Below the pieces are notes generated by a model, which had not been told where the DNA came from, did no database searches, and worked only from the letters and a program-made list of their open reading frames with translations. Shown piece after piece: positions 57,201 to 63,935 of a stretch of 64,000 nucleotides of DNA. Numbering within the stretch: the stretch's first letter is position 1; each line of letters begins with the position of its first letter. A program made the position numbers and the translations under genes. Origin of the DNA: Eublepharis macularius (Eukaryota; Chordata; Lepidosauria; Squamata; Eublepharidae); NCBI RefSeq assembly GCF_028583425.1, contig NC_072800.1, positions 11,173,001-11,237,000 of the forward strand, written 5' to 3'.

Positions 57201-57855
57201 GGATCTCTCCTTCTGTTGTTGGAACTAGGCAGTATGTGAGAACCAATGTGGTGGGGTGGTTAGAGCACCAGTATAGGATCTGGGACACCCAAACCGATTC
57301 CAGTGCTTGGGGATGGAAGCTTGCTGGCTGACCTTGGGCCAGTCATACCCTCTCAGCCTAACCTACCTCACAGGATTATTGTAAGGATAAAAATAGAGGA
57401 GAAGAAAACGATGTAACCCATTTTGGGTCCCCAAGGGACAGAGTATAGATGAAGTGAGTAAATATGAGCCCTTGCTGGTTTCCTTTGGCCTGGCCATTAA
57501 CTGTGATGTAGCTCCAGGTGACAAGGAGCGTGCCTCCACAAAGGCCATGAACGCACAGCCTTTGTGTGTCTAGCTCAGACTTTTCCTGTGTGTTCAGGTT
57601 CTTTCACTTTAATGTAATTGTTTTTCTCAGTGTTTTACTGTTTGGACTGCCTCCATACCTTTACTTTGAAAATACTGATGATGTGGGACCAAGCACTCTT
57701 TTCTGGTACAGGAGGGGTACCTGTTTTGATGCTGATTTTCTTTTTCTCTTTCCTTCTAGTCTCCTAATGTTACAATGGCTGCATTCCTTCGGGCTCTGTC
57801 ACTGGTGGTGGACAAGCAATTTGAAGAAAGAGCCAAGCTTTCAGACTGCGTTTGA
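37397..57855 (+). CDS. TRIP13: TRIP13, pachytene checkpoint 2 AAA+ ATPase (13 coding exons)
   Basis: TRIP13 is a hexameric AAA+ ATPase that, with the adaptor p31comet, unfolds the N-terminus of HORMA proteins such as MAD2 and HORMAD1/2. It acts in spindle checkpoint silencing and meiotic recombination. Coding exons are 37397-37488, 38355-38520, 39587-39716, 40970-41025, 43425-43515, 44613-44685, 46723-46786, 50863-50949, 51681-51787, 52718-52871, 55542-55654, 57106-57175 and 57760-57855. They sum to 1299 bp, or 432 residues, with clean phases throughout. Visible motifs are Walker A GPPGTGKT at 179-186, Walker B VFVLIDE ending at Glu253, sensor 1 Asn300 in TTSN and the sensor 2 Arg386 in SGRVLRK. 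All catalytic residues are present and I see no break. BRD9 is divergent upstream; human carries NKD2 downstream, beyond this window. Confidence 0.97.
37820..38234. mobile_element. hAT-like non-autonomous element with exact 8-bp duplication
   Basis: It begins CAGGGCTCATTTTGAGGGGG and ends CTACTAAATGACCCCTG, with CAAACAGG on both sides (37812-37819 and 38235-38242). The GGAACGCAGTTCC block near its start is shared with the palindromic MITEs, but the inside is different and carries GGCCATTTTGGG repeats. It sits between TRIP13 coding exons 1 and 2. Confidence 0.85.
38355..38520 (+). CDS. TRIP13: TRIP13 coding exon 2 (residues 31-86)
   Basis: Acceptor TTAATTAG and donor CAG|GTATTT. It encodes [38 protein letters not shown] and [17 protein letters not shown]. 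This is the N-terminal substrate- and p31comet-contacting domain, collinear with human. Confidence 0.97.
39228..39298 (+). repeat. (TAC)n/(TAT)n microsatellite
   Basis: About 19 TAC units pass into TAT units. It lies at the 3' tail of a minus-strand SINE in TRIP13 intron 2, so it probably grew from that tail. Confidence 0.95.
39299..39517 (-). repeat. tRNA-derived SINE, minus strand
   Basis: TTATACCGTGCCTTTCTCCT tail, CAACAGCCCTGTGAGGTAG body, a B box in CCTAGGTTCGACTCC (minus strand) and an A-box head near CGCTACACCACACTGGC. It ends about 70 bp before TRIP13 exon 3. Confidence 0.72.
39587..39716 (+). CDS. TRIP13: TRIP13 coding exon 3 (residues 87-129)
   Basis: Acceptor CTTTGCAG and donor ACAG|GTACTT. 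It encodes [39 protein letters not shown] and VLPT. The [12 protein letters not shown] motif at the end of the N-domain matches human. Confidence 0.97.
39995..40247 (-). repeat. tRNA-derived SINE, minus strand (13431 family)
   Basis: TTATATACCACCCTTCAGG tail, CCCTGTGAGGTGGGTGGGGC body, GGGTTCGATTCC B box and a CTTAACCACTACACC head, nearly full length. Confidence 0.8.
40275..40495 (+). repeat. tRNA-derived SINE, plus strand
   Basis: TAGTGGTTAGAGTCCTGGAC head, GGAGACCCAGTTTTGGATAC B-box relic, CCTCATAGGGTTGTTGTAAG body and (AAAT)n end. It follows a minus-strand SINE directly. Confidence 0.65.
40970..41025 (+). CDS. TRIP13: TRIP13 coding exon 4 (residues 130-148)
   Basis: A 56-bp exon with acceptor TTTTGCAG and donor GAT|GTAGGT. 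It encodes [19 protein letters not shown], against human AEFHGLWDSLVYDVEVKSH. This is the linker into the AAA+ large domain. Confidence 0.95.
41918..41952. repeat. Perfect 15-bp-arm hairpin
   Basis: TGATACCAGTCTCAT and its exact reverse complement are separated by GGGTC. It lies in TRIP13 intron 4 next to a foldback repeat fragment at 41988-42052. Confidence 0.9.
41988..42052. repeat. Foldback repeat fragment
   Basis: CAGGTTGGTCTTTAAGGTGC and CACTGGACTCAAATCCTGCT match the variant form at 22345 and 63717. Confidence 0.6.
42290..42770 (-). repeat. AT-rich LINE-3'UTR-like stretch, minus strand
   Basis: Oriented backwards it ends in an A-rich tail. It contains AAAGCCAGCAAAGGGGCATC and CAGGTATCAATATATTTATC blocks that read like a squamate L1 3' UTR. 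The call is from composition and memory only. Confidence 0.3.
42972..43105. repeat. Foldback repeat, single arm
   Basis: GTGCTAGTCTGTCTTTAGAG head, AGAGTCCAGTAGCACC core, AAGACTAACAGAATTTG and the GAGCCACAGCTCACGTCTTC end, without an inverted partner. It lies in TRIP13 intron 4. Confidence 0.6.
43425..43515 (+). CDS. TRIP13: TRIP13 coding exon 5 (residues 149-178)
   Basis: Acceptor CAATTAG and donor CATG|GTAAAA. It encodes [20 protein letters not shown] followed by [10 protein letters not shown]. The last base is the first base of the Walker A glycine codon. Confidence 0.96.
44613..44685 (+). CDS. TRIP13: TRIP13 coding exon 6 (Walker A)
   Basis: Acceptor ATTGCAG and donor AG|GTAATT. It encodes [20 protein letters not shown] followed by RLSHR. 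The P-loop GPPGTGKT is residues 179-186, with the ATP-binding Lys185 present. Confidence 0.98.
45345..46135. repeat. Minisatellite, about 15-16 units of 49-55 bp
   Basis: The unit holds GGGCATTGCCACCTGCTCTG, then TGATCCTGGCTGGGTGAAGG. Successive GGGCATTGCC starts fall near 45358, 45413, 45464, 45514, 45563, 45614, 45664, 45712, 45761, 45810, 45859, 45908, 45961 and 46012. The unit lacks stop codons on the minus strand, which gives overlapping open frames of up to 316 codons with a repetitive GxxAEQVAMP pattern. It lies in TRIP13 intron 6. Confidence 0.92.
46723..46786 (+). CDS. TRIP13: TRIP13 coding exon 7 (residues 203-224)
   Basis: Acceptor TTCTAG and donor GAG|GTACGC. It encodes [20 protein letters not shown] followed by E. 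The [12 protein letters not shown] run, completed by exon 8, contains the pore loop that grips substrate (known for the family). Confidence 0.97.
47407..47480. repeat. GTGCAATCCTAAACAGAGTT foldback repeat
   Basis: CAGTGCAATCCTAAACAGAG and TTACTCCAGTCTAAACCCAT lead to an inverted GCTTAGGATTGCACT end. The inner part of the second arm is lost. Fragments also occur near 7390-7440 and 14590. Confidence 0.6.
47834..48340 (-). repeat. LINE 3' end, minus strand (ORF2 C-terminus)
   Basis: The minus strand encodes [20 protein letters not shown] and [20 protein letters not shown], then KKIRAKI and a stop. This pattern ends the ORF2 of a non-LTR family seen in lizards. The 3' UTR ends with TGGCCTTTGGCCATATACAA. 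It lies in TRIP13 intron 7. Confidence 0.6.
48342..49612. mobile_element. Nested inverted-repeat element, about 1.27 kb
   Basis: The outer ends are inverted repeats of about 110 bp: GACAAACTACACGAAACGCC on the left, and the reverse complement of CTCATGTAGTTTAGCTC on the right. Both contain AAGTTTACCTGGGAAGTGTA-like blocks. Each end has its own hairpin around GAAAACCTGAGCGGAGTGG, and 48534-48880 is a third palindrome. No target duplication or transposase is clear. It lies in TRIP13 intron 7. Confidence 0.6.
49927..50708. mobile_element. Non-autonomous element with about 150-bp terminal inverted repeats
   Basis: Left CAACCCCACAAAGGG to CCTGCCAGTG (near 50080) is the reverse of CACTGGCAGG (near 50557) to CCCTTTGTGGGGTTG. 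An inner palindrome, CACAGAACCCGGAC and GTCTCCGGGTTCTGTG, spans 50093-50230. No transposase is coded. It lies in TRIP13 intron 7, about 150 bp upstream of exon 8. Confidence 0.7.
50863..50949 (+). CDS. TRIP13: TRIP13 coding exon 8 (Walker B)
   Basis: Acceptor TTTTCTAG and donor GAG|GTATTG, 29 whole codons. It encodes [20 protein letters not shown] followed by ALVFVLIDE. Asp252 and the catalytic Glu253 of Walker B close the exon. Confidence 0.97.
51239..51499 (-). mobile_element. Palindromic hAT-like MITE, copy 7 (reverse, exact 8-bp duplication)
   Basis: AGTAGGTG stands on both sides (51231-51238 and 51500-51507). The two arms are almost perfect inverted repeats meeting at CGCCGCTTGGCGGCG near 51368. 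It is the cleanest copy and lies in TRIP13 intron 8. Confidence 0.9.
51521..51606. repeat. Complete GTGCAATCCTAAACAGAGTT-type foldback repeat
   Basis: AGTGTAATCCTAAACAGAGT and TACTCCAGTCTAAGCCCATT are mirrored by GGGCTTAGACTGGAGTAATT and CTGCTTAGGAATGCAC. The near-perfect hairpin lies just right of MITE copy 7. Confidence 0.75.
51681..51787 (+). CDS. TRIP13: TRIP13 coding exon 9 (residues 254-288)
   Basis: Acceptor TTGGTAG and donor AAAAG|GTAATG. It encodes [20 protein letters not shown] followed by [15 protein letters not shown]. Human has NACRAG where this has NSCQAG. Confidence 0.97.
52718..52871 (+). CDS. TRIP13: TRIP13 coding exon 10 (sensor 1)
   Basis: Acceptor TTTTTTAAAAG and donor AAG|GTAAAA. 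It encodes [40 protein letters not shown] and [11 protein letters not shown]. Sensor 1 Asn300 and the AFVDRAD motif are intact. Confidence 0.97.
53395..53598 (+). repeat. tRNA-derived SINE, plus strand
   Basis: GCAGGTTTGATTCCCCACTC (B box), CACAGGGTGGTTGAGAGG body, AGGTCCCCCGTGGGGTGG and a TATAAAAGAAGTAAATAA tail. The A-box end is truncated. It lies in TRIP13 intron 10. Confidence 0.65.
53600..54670. other. TRIP13 intron 10 stretch without recognised genes
   Basis: It contains an old repeat-like block near 53700-53820 (CATGGCAGCGAATTCCATAA) that I cannot assign. No conserved open frame is seen. Confidence 0.35.
54686..54898 (+). mobile_element. Palindromic hAT-like MITE, copy 8 (exact 8-bp duplication)
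   Basis: CCTAGAAC flanks both sides (54678-54685 and 54899-54906). Part of the left arm and the centre are missing, so the palindrome is incomplete. It lies in TRIP13 intron 10. Confidence 0.86.
55542..55654 (+). CDS. TRIP13: TRIP13 coding exon 11 (residues 341-377)
   Basis: Acceptor CCCATAG and donor AAG|GTAGGA. It encodes [20 protein letters not shown] followed by [17 protein letters not shown], part of the AAA+ small (lid) domain. Human reads MIGFIENNVSKLSLLLNDIS here. Confidence 0.96.
56145..56445 (+). repeat. Degenerate tandem repeat, about five units of 50-70 bp
   Basis: CTCAGGCTGCACACAGCTTG followed by CCTGCTTTCTCCTGACTC recurs five times with heavy drift, from TCTCAGGCTTCACACACAG to GGCTGCACCCAGCC. 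It lies in TRIP13 intron 11. Confidence 0.65.
57106..57175 (+). CDS. TRIP13: TRIP13 coding exon 12 (sensor 2 Arg)
   Basis: Acceptor ATACAG and donor CAA|GTAAGC. It encodes [20 protein letters not shown] followed by YIQ. Arg386 in SGRVLRK is the sensor 2 arginine, required for ATP hydrolysis in the family. Confidence 0.96.
57235..57462 (+). repeat. tRNA-derived SINE, plus strand
   Basis: GTGGTTAGAGCACCAGTATA head, CTCAGCCTAACCTACCTCAC body, AGGATTATTGTAAGGATAAA and a TAGATGAAGTGAGTAAATA end. It lies in TRIP13 intron 12. Confidence 0.7.
57760..57855 (+). CDS. TRIP13: TRIP13 last coding exon 13 and stop
   Basis: Acceptor CTTCTAG. It encodes [20 protein letters not shown], then [11 protein letters not shown] and TGA. 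Human ends [20 protein letters not shown], so the last five residues have drifted. Confidence 0.95.
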   Translation, partial: SPNVTMAAFLRALSLVVDKQFEERAKLSDCV

Positions 57856-58155
57856 CGTTTCCTCCTCTGTAGCCCCTTCTGTGTCTGTAACACTTTCCAT
57901 AATTGTATCGTTGGGGCGTTTGTCATTCTGCAGGATCCATGGGACTTCTTAAATAAGGATTGATAAAAACTTTGAGTAAGGACAATTTAGGGAAACTACG
58001 CTTTTTTCTCATCCAACAATTAGCCAAATTAACTTAAGCTTCCTTGAGTGATTTTGTATATTGTTGTTTTGTTTAGTTCCTAGCTTGACTCCTATTTTTC
58101 ACTTTTTTAAATGATCCCTTGGAGAGTTGTATTAAACGTTTTCTACTGTGTACCT
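57856..58155 (+). other. TRIP13: TRIP13 3' UTR (approximate)
   Basis: AT-rich DNA follows the stop to about 20 bp past an ATTAAA hexamer. A TG/T-rich stretch follows, as expected downstream of a cleavage site. No repeat is recognised inside it. Confidence 0.55.
58131..58136 (+). terminator. TRIP13: Candidate TRIP13 poly(A) signal ATTAAA
   Basis: ATTAAA lies 276 bp after the TGA and is followed within 30-60 bp by a GT/T-rich downstream element. I saw no AATAAA between the stop and this point. Confidence 0.55.
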
Positions 58156-58252
58156 TTGATCTTGTATCATTTTGTATCTTTTTTTTTTTGTGGACCAGGT
58201 TATTTACAGTCACCTAATTTTTTAAGTTCCTAGATTAAAAAATTGCTGAAAC

Positions 58253-59470
58253 TTGTATGTGGCTGATGATCTCCTTCCCTCTGAGCTTACTAGCAGTCAT
58301 TCAGCTCTAGTGAATGGTAACAATCATCTGCCGGGGAGCAGGCAAGGAAGCTTCGTCAATCTGAAGAGAGGCACTTCCCTTTCCCCCCACCCCTGCTGTC
58401 CGTGTGTCATAGGTGATTACCCGTGCAATCCTGGCAGAAGCCAAGGTGAGTGGCTGCCAGCACAATTGCGGTAGCTCCGGTCTGTTCCCTGTGGAAGCTC
58501 CGCAGGGAGAAACAACAAGGTGCGACCTCCAGAAGGCACAGATGGCCTGTCAAGCGCGCCGGAGTCCGTTGCAACCCTGGCAACATCCACCAGTTGTGCA
58601 ACAGCAGGTGAGGGCATCCCTGTGAGCGGCGCGCACACAAGCACAGCCAATCACCTGCTGCCAATCCAGCCGTTGCCTCAACAATGCCCCTGCACTGAGA
58701 AGCTAGCAGACAGGGAGGGGAGGACCAAGCATGGCCGAAACAGCCCCGTCCCCAACCCGTTGGCAATGGCCATCTGTCCGATGGACAGAATGCCCACCCT
58801 TTCCCTGGCAAGGGCCTGGCTGGCAGCAACGTGCTGCCCACACACAGCCATCCCTGCTCCAAAACATCAGACTCCCACTAGGTGTGGCAGCTGAACAAAA
58901 CAGAAGTCCAGTGGCATCTGAATGACCATCCCAACATGGGCATCTCTGGATGTGTGAAGGGGCAGACCTGAGGGGAAGTCATGGCTACGGGGAGAAGAGG
59001 TGGGGCATGAAGCTAGTCTCTTCCACTCACAAACAGACAGGGACAGAGTTGTAGAATGCTCCAGACTTTACTGAACTGCAAATCATGAATCAAGTTGCCA
59101 CCTCCCTCTGTCAAGTATGTATGCTTGTCCCCAGCCTGGGGCGGGGGCTTCCTAGCAAGGGTGGATGCTCACCCCCCAGAGTGGGGCTGCAAGCATCCCT
59201 GCCCACCCTCCATAGACAGCTCTCCCGGGGACATTTCCTCGGGGGTGTGCCCCATTGCATGACACTGAGCCTGGTGCCAGAAGGGGGCTGACTTGGGCTT
59301 CCCCCACTAGAGCACACCACTGGCCTTGGTTGTGGGAGCTGGCAGTGCCAGGGTGGCGTCTGGCCTCATGCGAGGGGAGTGGGGGGAGGCAGGTATGGTT
59401 TCCTGCCCAGTCACGGTCGCCCCTTTGGCTTGGGCCTCTGAAGCTGGGGCACCTGTAAGGGTTTGGAAAT
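58253..59470. other. G+C-rich intergenic block, unidentified
   Basis: G+C-rich DNA with overlapping open frames on both strands (up to 151 codons on minus). None matches a family I know, codon patterns are not protein-like, and no splice structure emerges. It is most likely the inside of a DNA transposon or a local repeat. Confidence 0.35.
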
Positions 59471-59999
59471 GTGCAAAATATTATGTGGCAGCCTGTAATG
59501 AAATTATGCACATGGAACCTACACTTTAGCCAATTTCTTTTAAACGTTTTATTTTTGTACAACGGAAATCTGGTTGACATTTTCTGCATTGTTCAGATTT
59601 GTGCTGGTCTTTGACTGATTTTATTATGGTATGCCATTTCTTAAACAGATTCCCCCCCCCCTTCATTTGTATTGCCATTAATCCTTCAATTTTAAACCGT
59701 TGTTAATCGGAGTCCTCTACTATCTGATTGTTTTATATTCTGTAATCCACTTTTGAGTCTTAACAAGAAAGGCAGGCTATAAATGAAGTAAAAAATTTTA
59801 AAAATACTAAGGTTATGTATTTTGAAAGACTTAAATTGCAGTTTTTGTAATGTATTTTAACTAAAATGGTTGTGTTTGCCCTTCACTGAGTGGTGACAAA
59901 TATTGGGTGTAGTTGACATGGTGCAGGGGTGAGTGTCAGCTAGGAAGGCCTGCCCAGTTGCCACTCTGCCGTGGACTCATGCTTGGTGATCTTGGGACA

Positions 60000-60270
60000 G
60001 TCATTCTTGCTTGCATCAGTGCTTCGTGCTCATGGCCCCTTCTTACATGCCCAGGGTAATGCTGATCACCAGTTTGGAGTCAGAAAGCAATTTTCCCCAG
60101 GCCAGTTTGGCCAGTGATCCTGGAGGTTTTTTGTCATCTGGGCATGGAACAGGGGACACTCGGGATGTGGGAGGGAAGTAGTTGTGAATTCACAGCATTG
60201 TGCAGAGGGTTGGACTACATGACCGAGGAGGTCGCTTCCAACTATGATTCTATGTATGCCATGCTGAGCT
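60000..60270 (+). repeat. CR1 LINE 3' end
   Basis: GGCCAGTGATCCTGGAGG, GGCATGGAACAGGGGACACT, TTGTGCAGAGGGTTGGACTA and CGCTTCCAACTATGATTCTA follow the well-known CR1 3' UTR of amniotes. It is 5'-truncated. Confidence 0.82.
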
Positions 60271-60389
60271 CCTTGGAAAAAGGATGCGATAAAGATGTAC
60301 TAAATAAAAATAAATAACTGCACTTACTTGGAGGTGCTTCCCTTTGGAGGGGAGAGCATTGGGGACTTAACTGTGTTTTTATAATATGC

Positions 60390-61190
60390 AGGTGTAGTCC
60401 AGGTGGAGACAAAGACAGTCTTGCTGGGCAGCAGATCGCAACCCCACATAAGATCCCCAGAGTGAAAGAAGGGCTGCATCCTCCATGTGCTTCAGCCAAC
60501 CCACTGCAGCCGATATTTGCTGCTTCGCCTGTCTCTGACAGAAACTCGACTGTACCTGCCCCTCCCTTCAGCTGGGGGTGGTGGCAGAATTCTGTGTCTT
60601 GCAAGTTTGCTAAGTATAATCACAAGCTCTATGCCAGTCACCTCCTTGAGAAGTGCAAGAGTTGGTTGGACCAGGAAAATTTTTTAGTGGATGAACAGAC
60701 GTGGGCTTTAGGGAAAGGCGTGGGCACAATCTGATTCTAGCTCATCTAATAGATAAATACGCTTCCAATAACACAGCTTTGCTGTGCGCAGCCTCTATCG
60801 ATTTAAAAACTGCTTTTGACTCCATTCCCAGGAAAAACTATGGGATAAACTAGGGGCTTCATCTATAGATAAGAGACTTTTATTTTTGATTTGGGTACTG
60901 TATACTAATACATCGTTCAGGGTCAGGTGCAATAAAAATCGGCTCCTAACCCTATCGTAACGGCCAAAGGTGTTAAGCAAGGCTGCGTTTTGGCCCCCTC
61001 CCTTTTCTCTTTTTACATCAATGATATGATTGGCAGCCTTGGTAGGGCTGATACCCATTTGCCTGTTTTAGCTCATTGGAAGATATCTGCCTTATTCTTT
61101 GCTGATGAAACGGTTTTATTATCAAGTGTCTTCCAAGGCCTGATTAGTGTTTGGACAGAGCTGTTTTCATAACTGTTAAGGCCCGTTGAG
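60390..61190 (+). repeat. Non-LTR retrotransposon reverse-transcriptase relic
   Basis: In shifting frames it reads VDEQTWALGKGVGTI, SIDLKTAFDSIP, TAKGVKQGCVLAPSLFSFYI and LFFADETVLLSS, the ordered finger-palm motifs of a LINE reverse transcriptase. The catalytic (F/Y)ADD box reads FADE, so the second Asp is lost, and several frame changes are needed. The clade (R4-like or other) is not resolved. Confidence 0.75.
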
Positions 61191-61726
61191 TACGACCATT
61201 AAGAAATGTCCCTGTTCCTTTGTCCTGGGTTGTGGTTTCCCCGCAGGCATGCCACTTCAGGCTAGGCCTGTAGAGTGGACAATAATCCGGATTCACGCTT
61301 GTAACAATATATTTATGGGTTTTTAAAAAATTGTACCAAGAGGCTGCATCCTAATACTGTTAAAAATTGTTTGATGTGATAAGAAAGGATAGGCACATAT
61401 ACAGATGTTGTTTTCTAGTTCATGGAAGTAGTGCTAAGATGCCATTAGGGAGAAATGGGTGAGGGAAGGCGCAAAATCTGCTCGAGTAAAGAATGTGCGG
61501 GCCAAGTCAAATGACAGAAAACAGGGCCGTGTTCTAACCTCCCTCCTTCTGTAAACAGAGAGGCCAGGAGGTAATGATGAAGTGCCACAGCAATGTGTAG
61601 AGGGGGAAATATAACTGACTCCTTCATTCCACAGCTGGTAATCAGGAGCAAAAATATTTTTAAAAATATTTACAGTTGTCTGCATTGCAATACTGTAGCC
61701 CATGTTAAAGCAAGCAGGCAAGTGGA

Positions 61727-61970
61727 AGAGGCAGCTTGGTATAGTGGTTAAGAGTGTGGGACTCTAATCTGGATAACCGGGTTTGATTCCCCAGTCCTCC
61801 ACTTGAAGCCAGCTGGGTGACTTTGGGTCAGTCACAACCCTCAGCTCCACCGACCTCACAGGGTGATTGTGGTGGGGATAATAATGACATACTTTGTAAA
61901 CCGCTCTGAGTGGGCGTTAAGTTGTCCTGAAGGGCAGTATATAAATCGAATGTTATATAAATTGTTATGT
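61727..61970 (+). repeat. tRNA-derived SINE, plus strand (13431 family, best copy)
   Basis: GTATAGTGGTTAAGAGTGTG (A box), CCGGGTTTGATTCCCCAG (B box), CACAGGGTGATTGTGGTGGG body, CCGCTCTGAGTGGGCG, TTAAGTTGTCCTGAAGGG and TATATAAATCG tail. All modules are in order. Confidence 0.85.
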
Positions 61971-62037
61971 CTGAGCCATGATTAATGGCCTCTTGGTAGT
62001 AACAGGTAGATGGTTGTCCACCAGCTCTATCGTGCTG

Positions 62038-62216
62038 TGTGTGGCAAAGTGGGGCCTGGAGAGGTCCCAGAATTACAACTGGTTTCAAGACTACAGAAAT
62101 CAGTTTCCCCGGAGAGAATAACTGCTTTGGAGGTCTATGACATTGTACCCTGCCCTCCCCAGGCCCCACCCCCAAATCCTCAGGAATTTCCCAACTCAGA
62201 GTTGGCAACCCTAGTA
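62038..62216. mobile_element. TAGGGTTGCC-type MITE, distal copy
   Basis: GTGGGGCCTGGAGAGGTCCC on the left and CAGAGTTGGCAACCCTAG on the right are the two ends of the family seen at 31224. A central CTATGACATTGTACCCTGCC corresponds to its ATAATGCCATAG block. Confidence 0.65.
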
Positions 62217-62424
62217 GCAAAAAAAGTCCCCCAAAGCAGATGAGTAAGCCCCAATGTGCAGGGAGGAAAAAAAAGTTCTTTATCAGGGGCAACTAAAAGG
62301 ATGAAATGGTTTGAAAATGGAGTTGGGTTGGAGCTGTGCCTTGCTGTGCTTGTGCAAGCAGCACGAGATTTTAGCAGACCCCCTGCACCTGACCGCAGGC
62401 CTGCGAGCTGCTACCTGGTTCTCA

Positions 62425-62575
62425 AGGGCCGTTTTCACACTGCTTACTGGCTGCGGAACATCACACCGAGCTCCCAGAATGACTGCAGTTCTTGCCCGAA
62501 ATCGTGCCAGGAAGACACTGTCGTTCCGGGAGCTTGGCACAATGTTCCGTGGCCGGTAAGCAGTGTGAAAATAGC
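62425..62575. mobile_element. Palindromic MITE with GTTTTCACACTGCTTAC ends
   Basis: GTTTTCACACTGCTTACTGG and CCGGTAAGCAGTGTGAAAAT are inverted ends. Inside, GGAACATC...GAGCTCCCAGAATGAC mirrors GTCGTTCCGGGAGCTTGGC...TGTTCC. CAAGGGCC stands at both borders and may be an 8-bp duplication. Confidence 0.65.
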
Positions 62576-63716
62576 CAAGGGCCTGCCAATCTCACGGAAC
62601 TGGATTTTGGGAAGCTCAGTGTATTGGATACCACTTCTAATAACTCTAAATCCTACAGAAAAGAGACATCTACATATGGAATGTAATATAAACAAAATGA
62701 TACATTCACAACTGTTAGGACAATACTACGCATGTTCTTAAAAACTGTAGAATGTCTAAGCATGCCAAGTAAAATGGAGGAGAGGAGAATTATGTAATCC
62801 ATTTTAGGAGAAAGGTGGGATATAAATAAATAAAACTAGAGTTCTCAGGTATGAAACATTAACATAAAAAAAACTGCCATTTGTTGTGAAGGGCTATCAG
62901 AAAATTTTCACTTCTTGCAGCATATTCCCAAATTGTGCGAAAAGCAAAACAAGTGATGGGCTTTATTACAGGGCAAGCCATAGTGGTTAGTTTTTAGAGA
63001 GATGTGAAGGGCTACAAATTAACTCAAAATGGTTCATCTCAGATTGACAGCATTGAGGGAAGTTCAGACCATCGTGGCCCAAAAACAGGACTTGAAAAAG
63101 GAGAGGATGTGTGTAGAGCGGCCCGTTTCTGCCCTAGACACTTGAATGGATTTGGGCTCATGCTGTATGTCAGCCCTGGGATTGGCCATCTGTGCCTTTG
63201 CACCCACAGCCATGGATCAAAGGGCTTAAAGTAGAATATATCTACAAAGGATATAGCAGGTTTGAGCTTCGATGTGCTGAAGTTTGGTACCTACGCAGCC
63301 AGTTTTCCTGAATATCTTTCCCCCGATCTTCACACACACAATTTCCTTGTCTCTGCCAAAGGATGGCTTGGCCTTTAGAAACCAATGAGGTTTTTATTGG
63401 AACCTGAAGCCAAACAAGCTTCAATCTACTGAAAGGTCTTTTTGGTAATTATAGCCACTAGGTGGCAAACGTGCCTTCTCTAAATATCAGAATATGAAAT
63501 TTAAAGTGCAAGGATCTTGTTGATAAGACTTTATTGTTCTGCATGCTCCAATCCCTCTCCATTTTAAACAAAATGTGTCTCAAAACTGCCTTAGTCCATC
63601 TGATTTGTTGTTTAACTAAATTTTATTATTCTAGGAACTATTGTTCTAGGAAATATTCAAGAAAAAAAACCTTTTCTGATTTTTAAAAGTTAAAAACTCC
63701 TGATTGACAGGCGGAT

Positions 63717-63935
63717 AGTTTCAGGTGGGTAGTCATGTTGGTCTGTAGTAGAAGAGCAAGATTCGAGTCCCGTAACGTCTTAAAGAGCAACAAGATTTTC
63801 AGAGTAAACGTTTTTGAGACTCAGAGCTCCCTTCATCACATATCTAATGAAGGGAGTTTTGTCTCTTGAAAGTTCATACCTTTGAAATCTTGTTGGTCTT
63901 TAAGGTGCGACTGGACTATAATCTGATTAACATGC
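63717..63935. repeat. Foldback repeat, inverted dimer of the variant form
   Basis: TTGGTCTGTAGTAGAAGAGC, AAGATTCGAGTCC and GAGCTCCCTTCAT are mirrored by AATGAAGGGAG, CTTGTTGGTCTTTAAGGTGC and GACTGGAC. The junction lies near 63840. This is the variant also seen at 22345. Confidence 0.65.

Noticed and set aside
58407-58862. A 151-codon minus-strand open frame as a possible new gene
   Set aside because: It overlaps open frames on the opposite strand, lacks any family resemblance and sits in a G+C-rich block where long chance frames are expected.
61727-61790. A possible tRNA gene (A and B boxes present)
   Set aside because: No acceptor stem pairing or full cloverleaf, and it is followed by the standard SINE body found at several other places.
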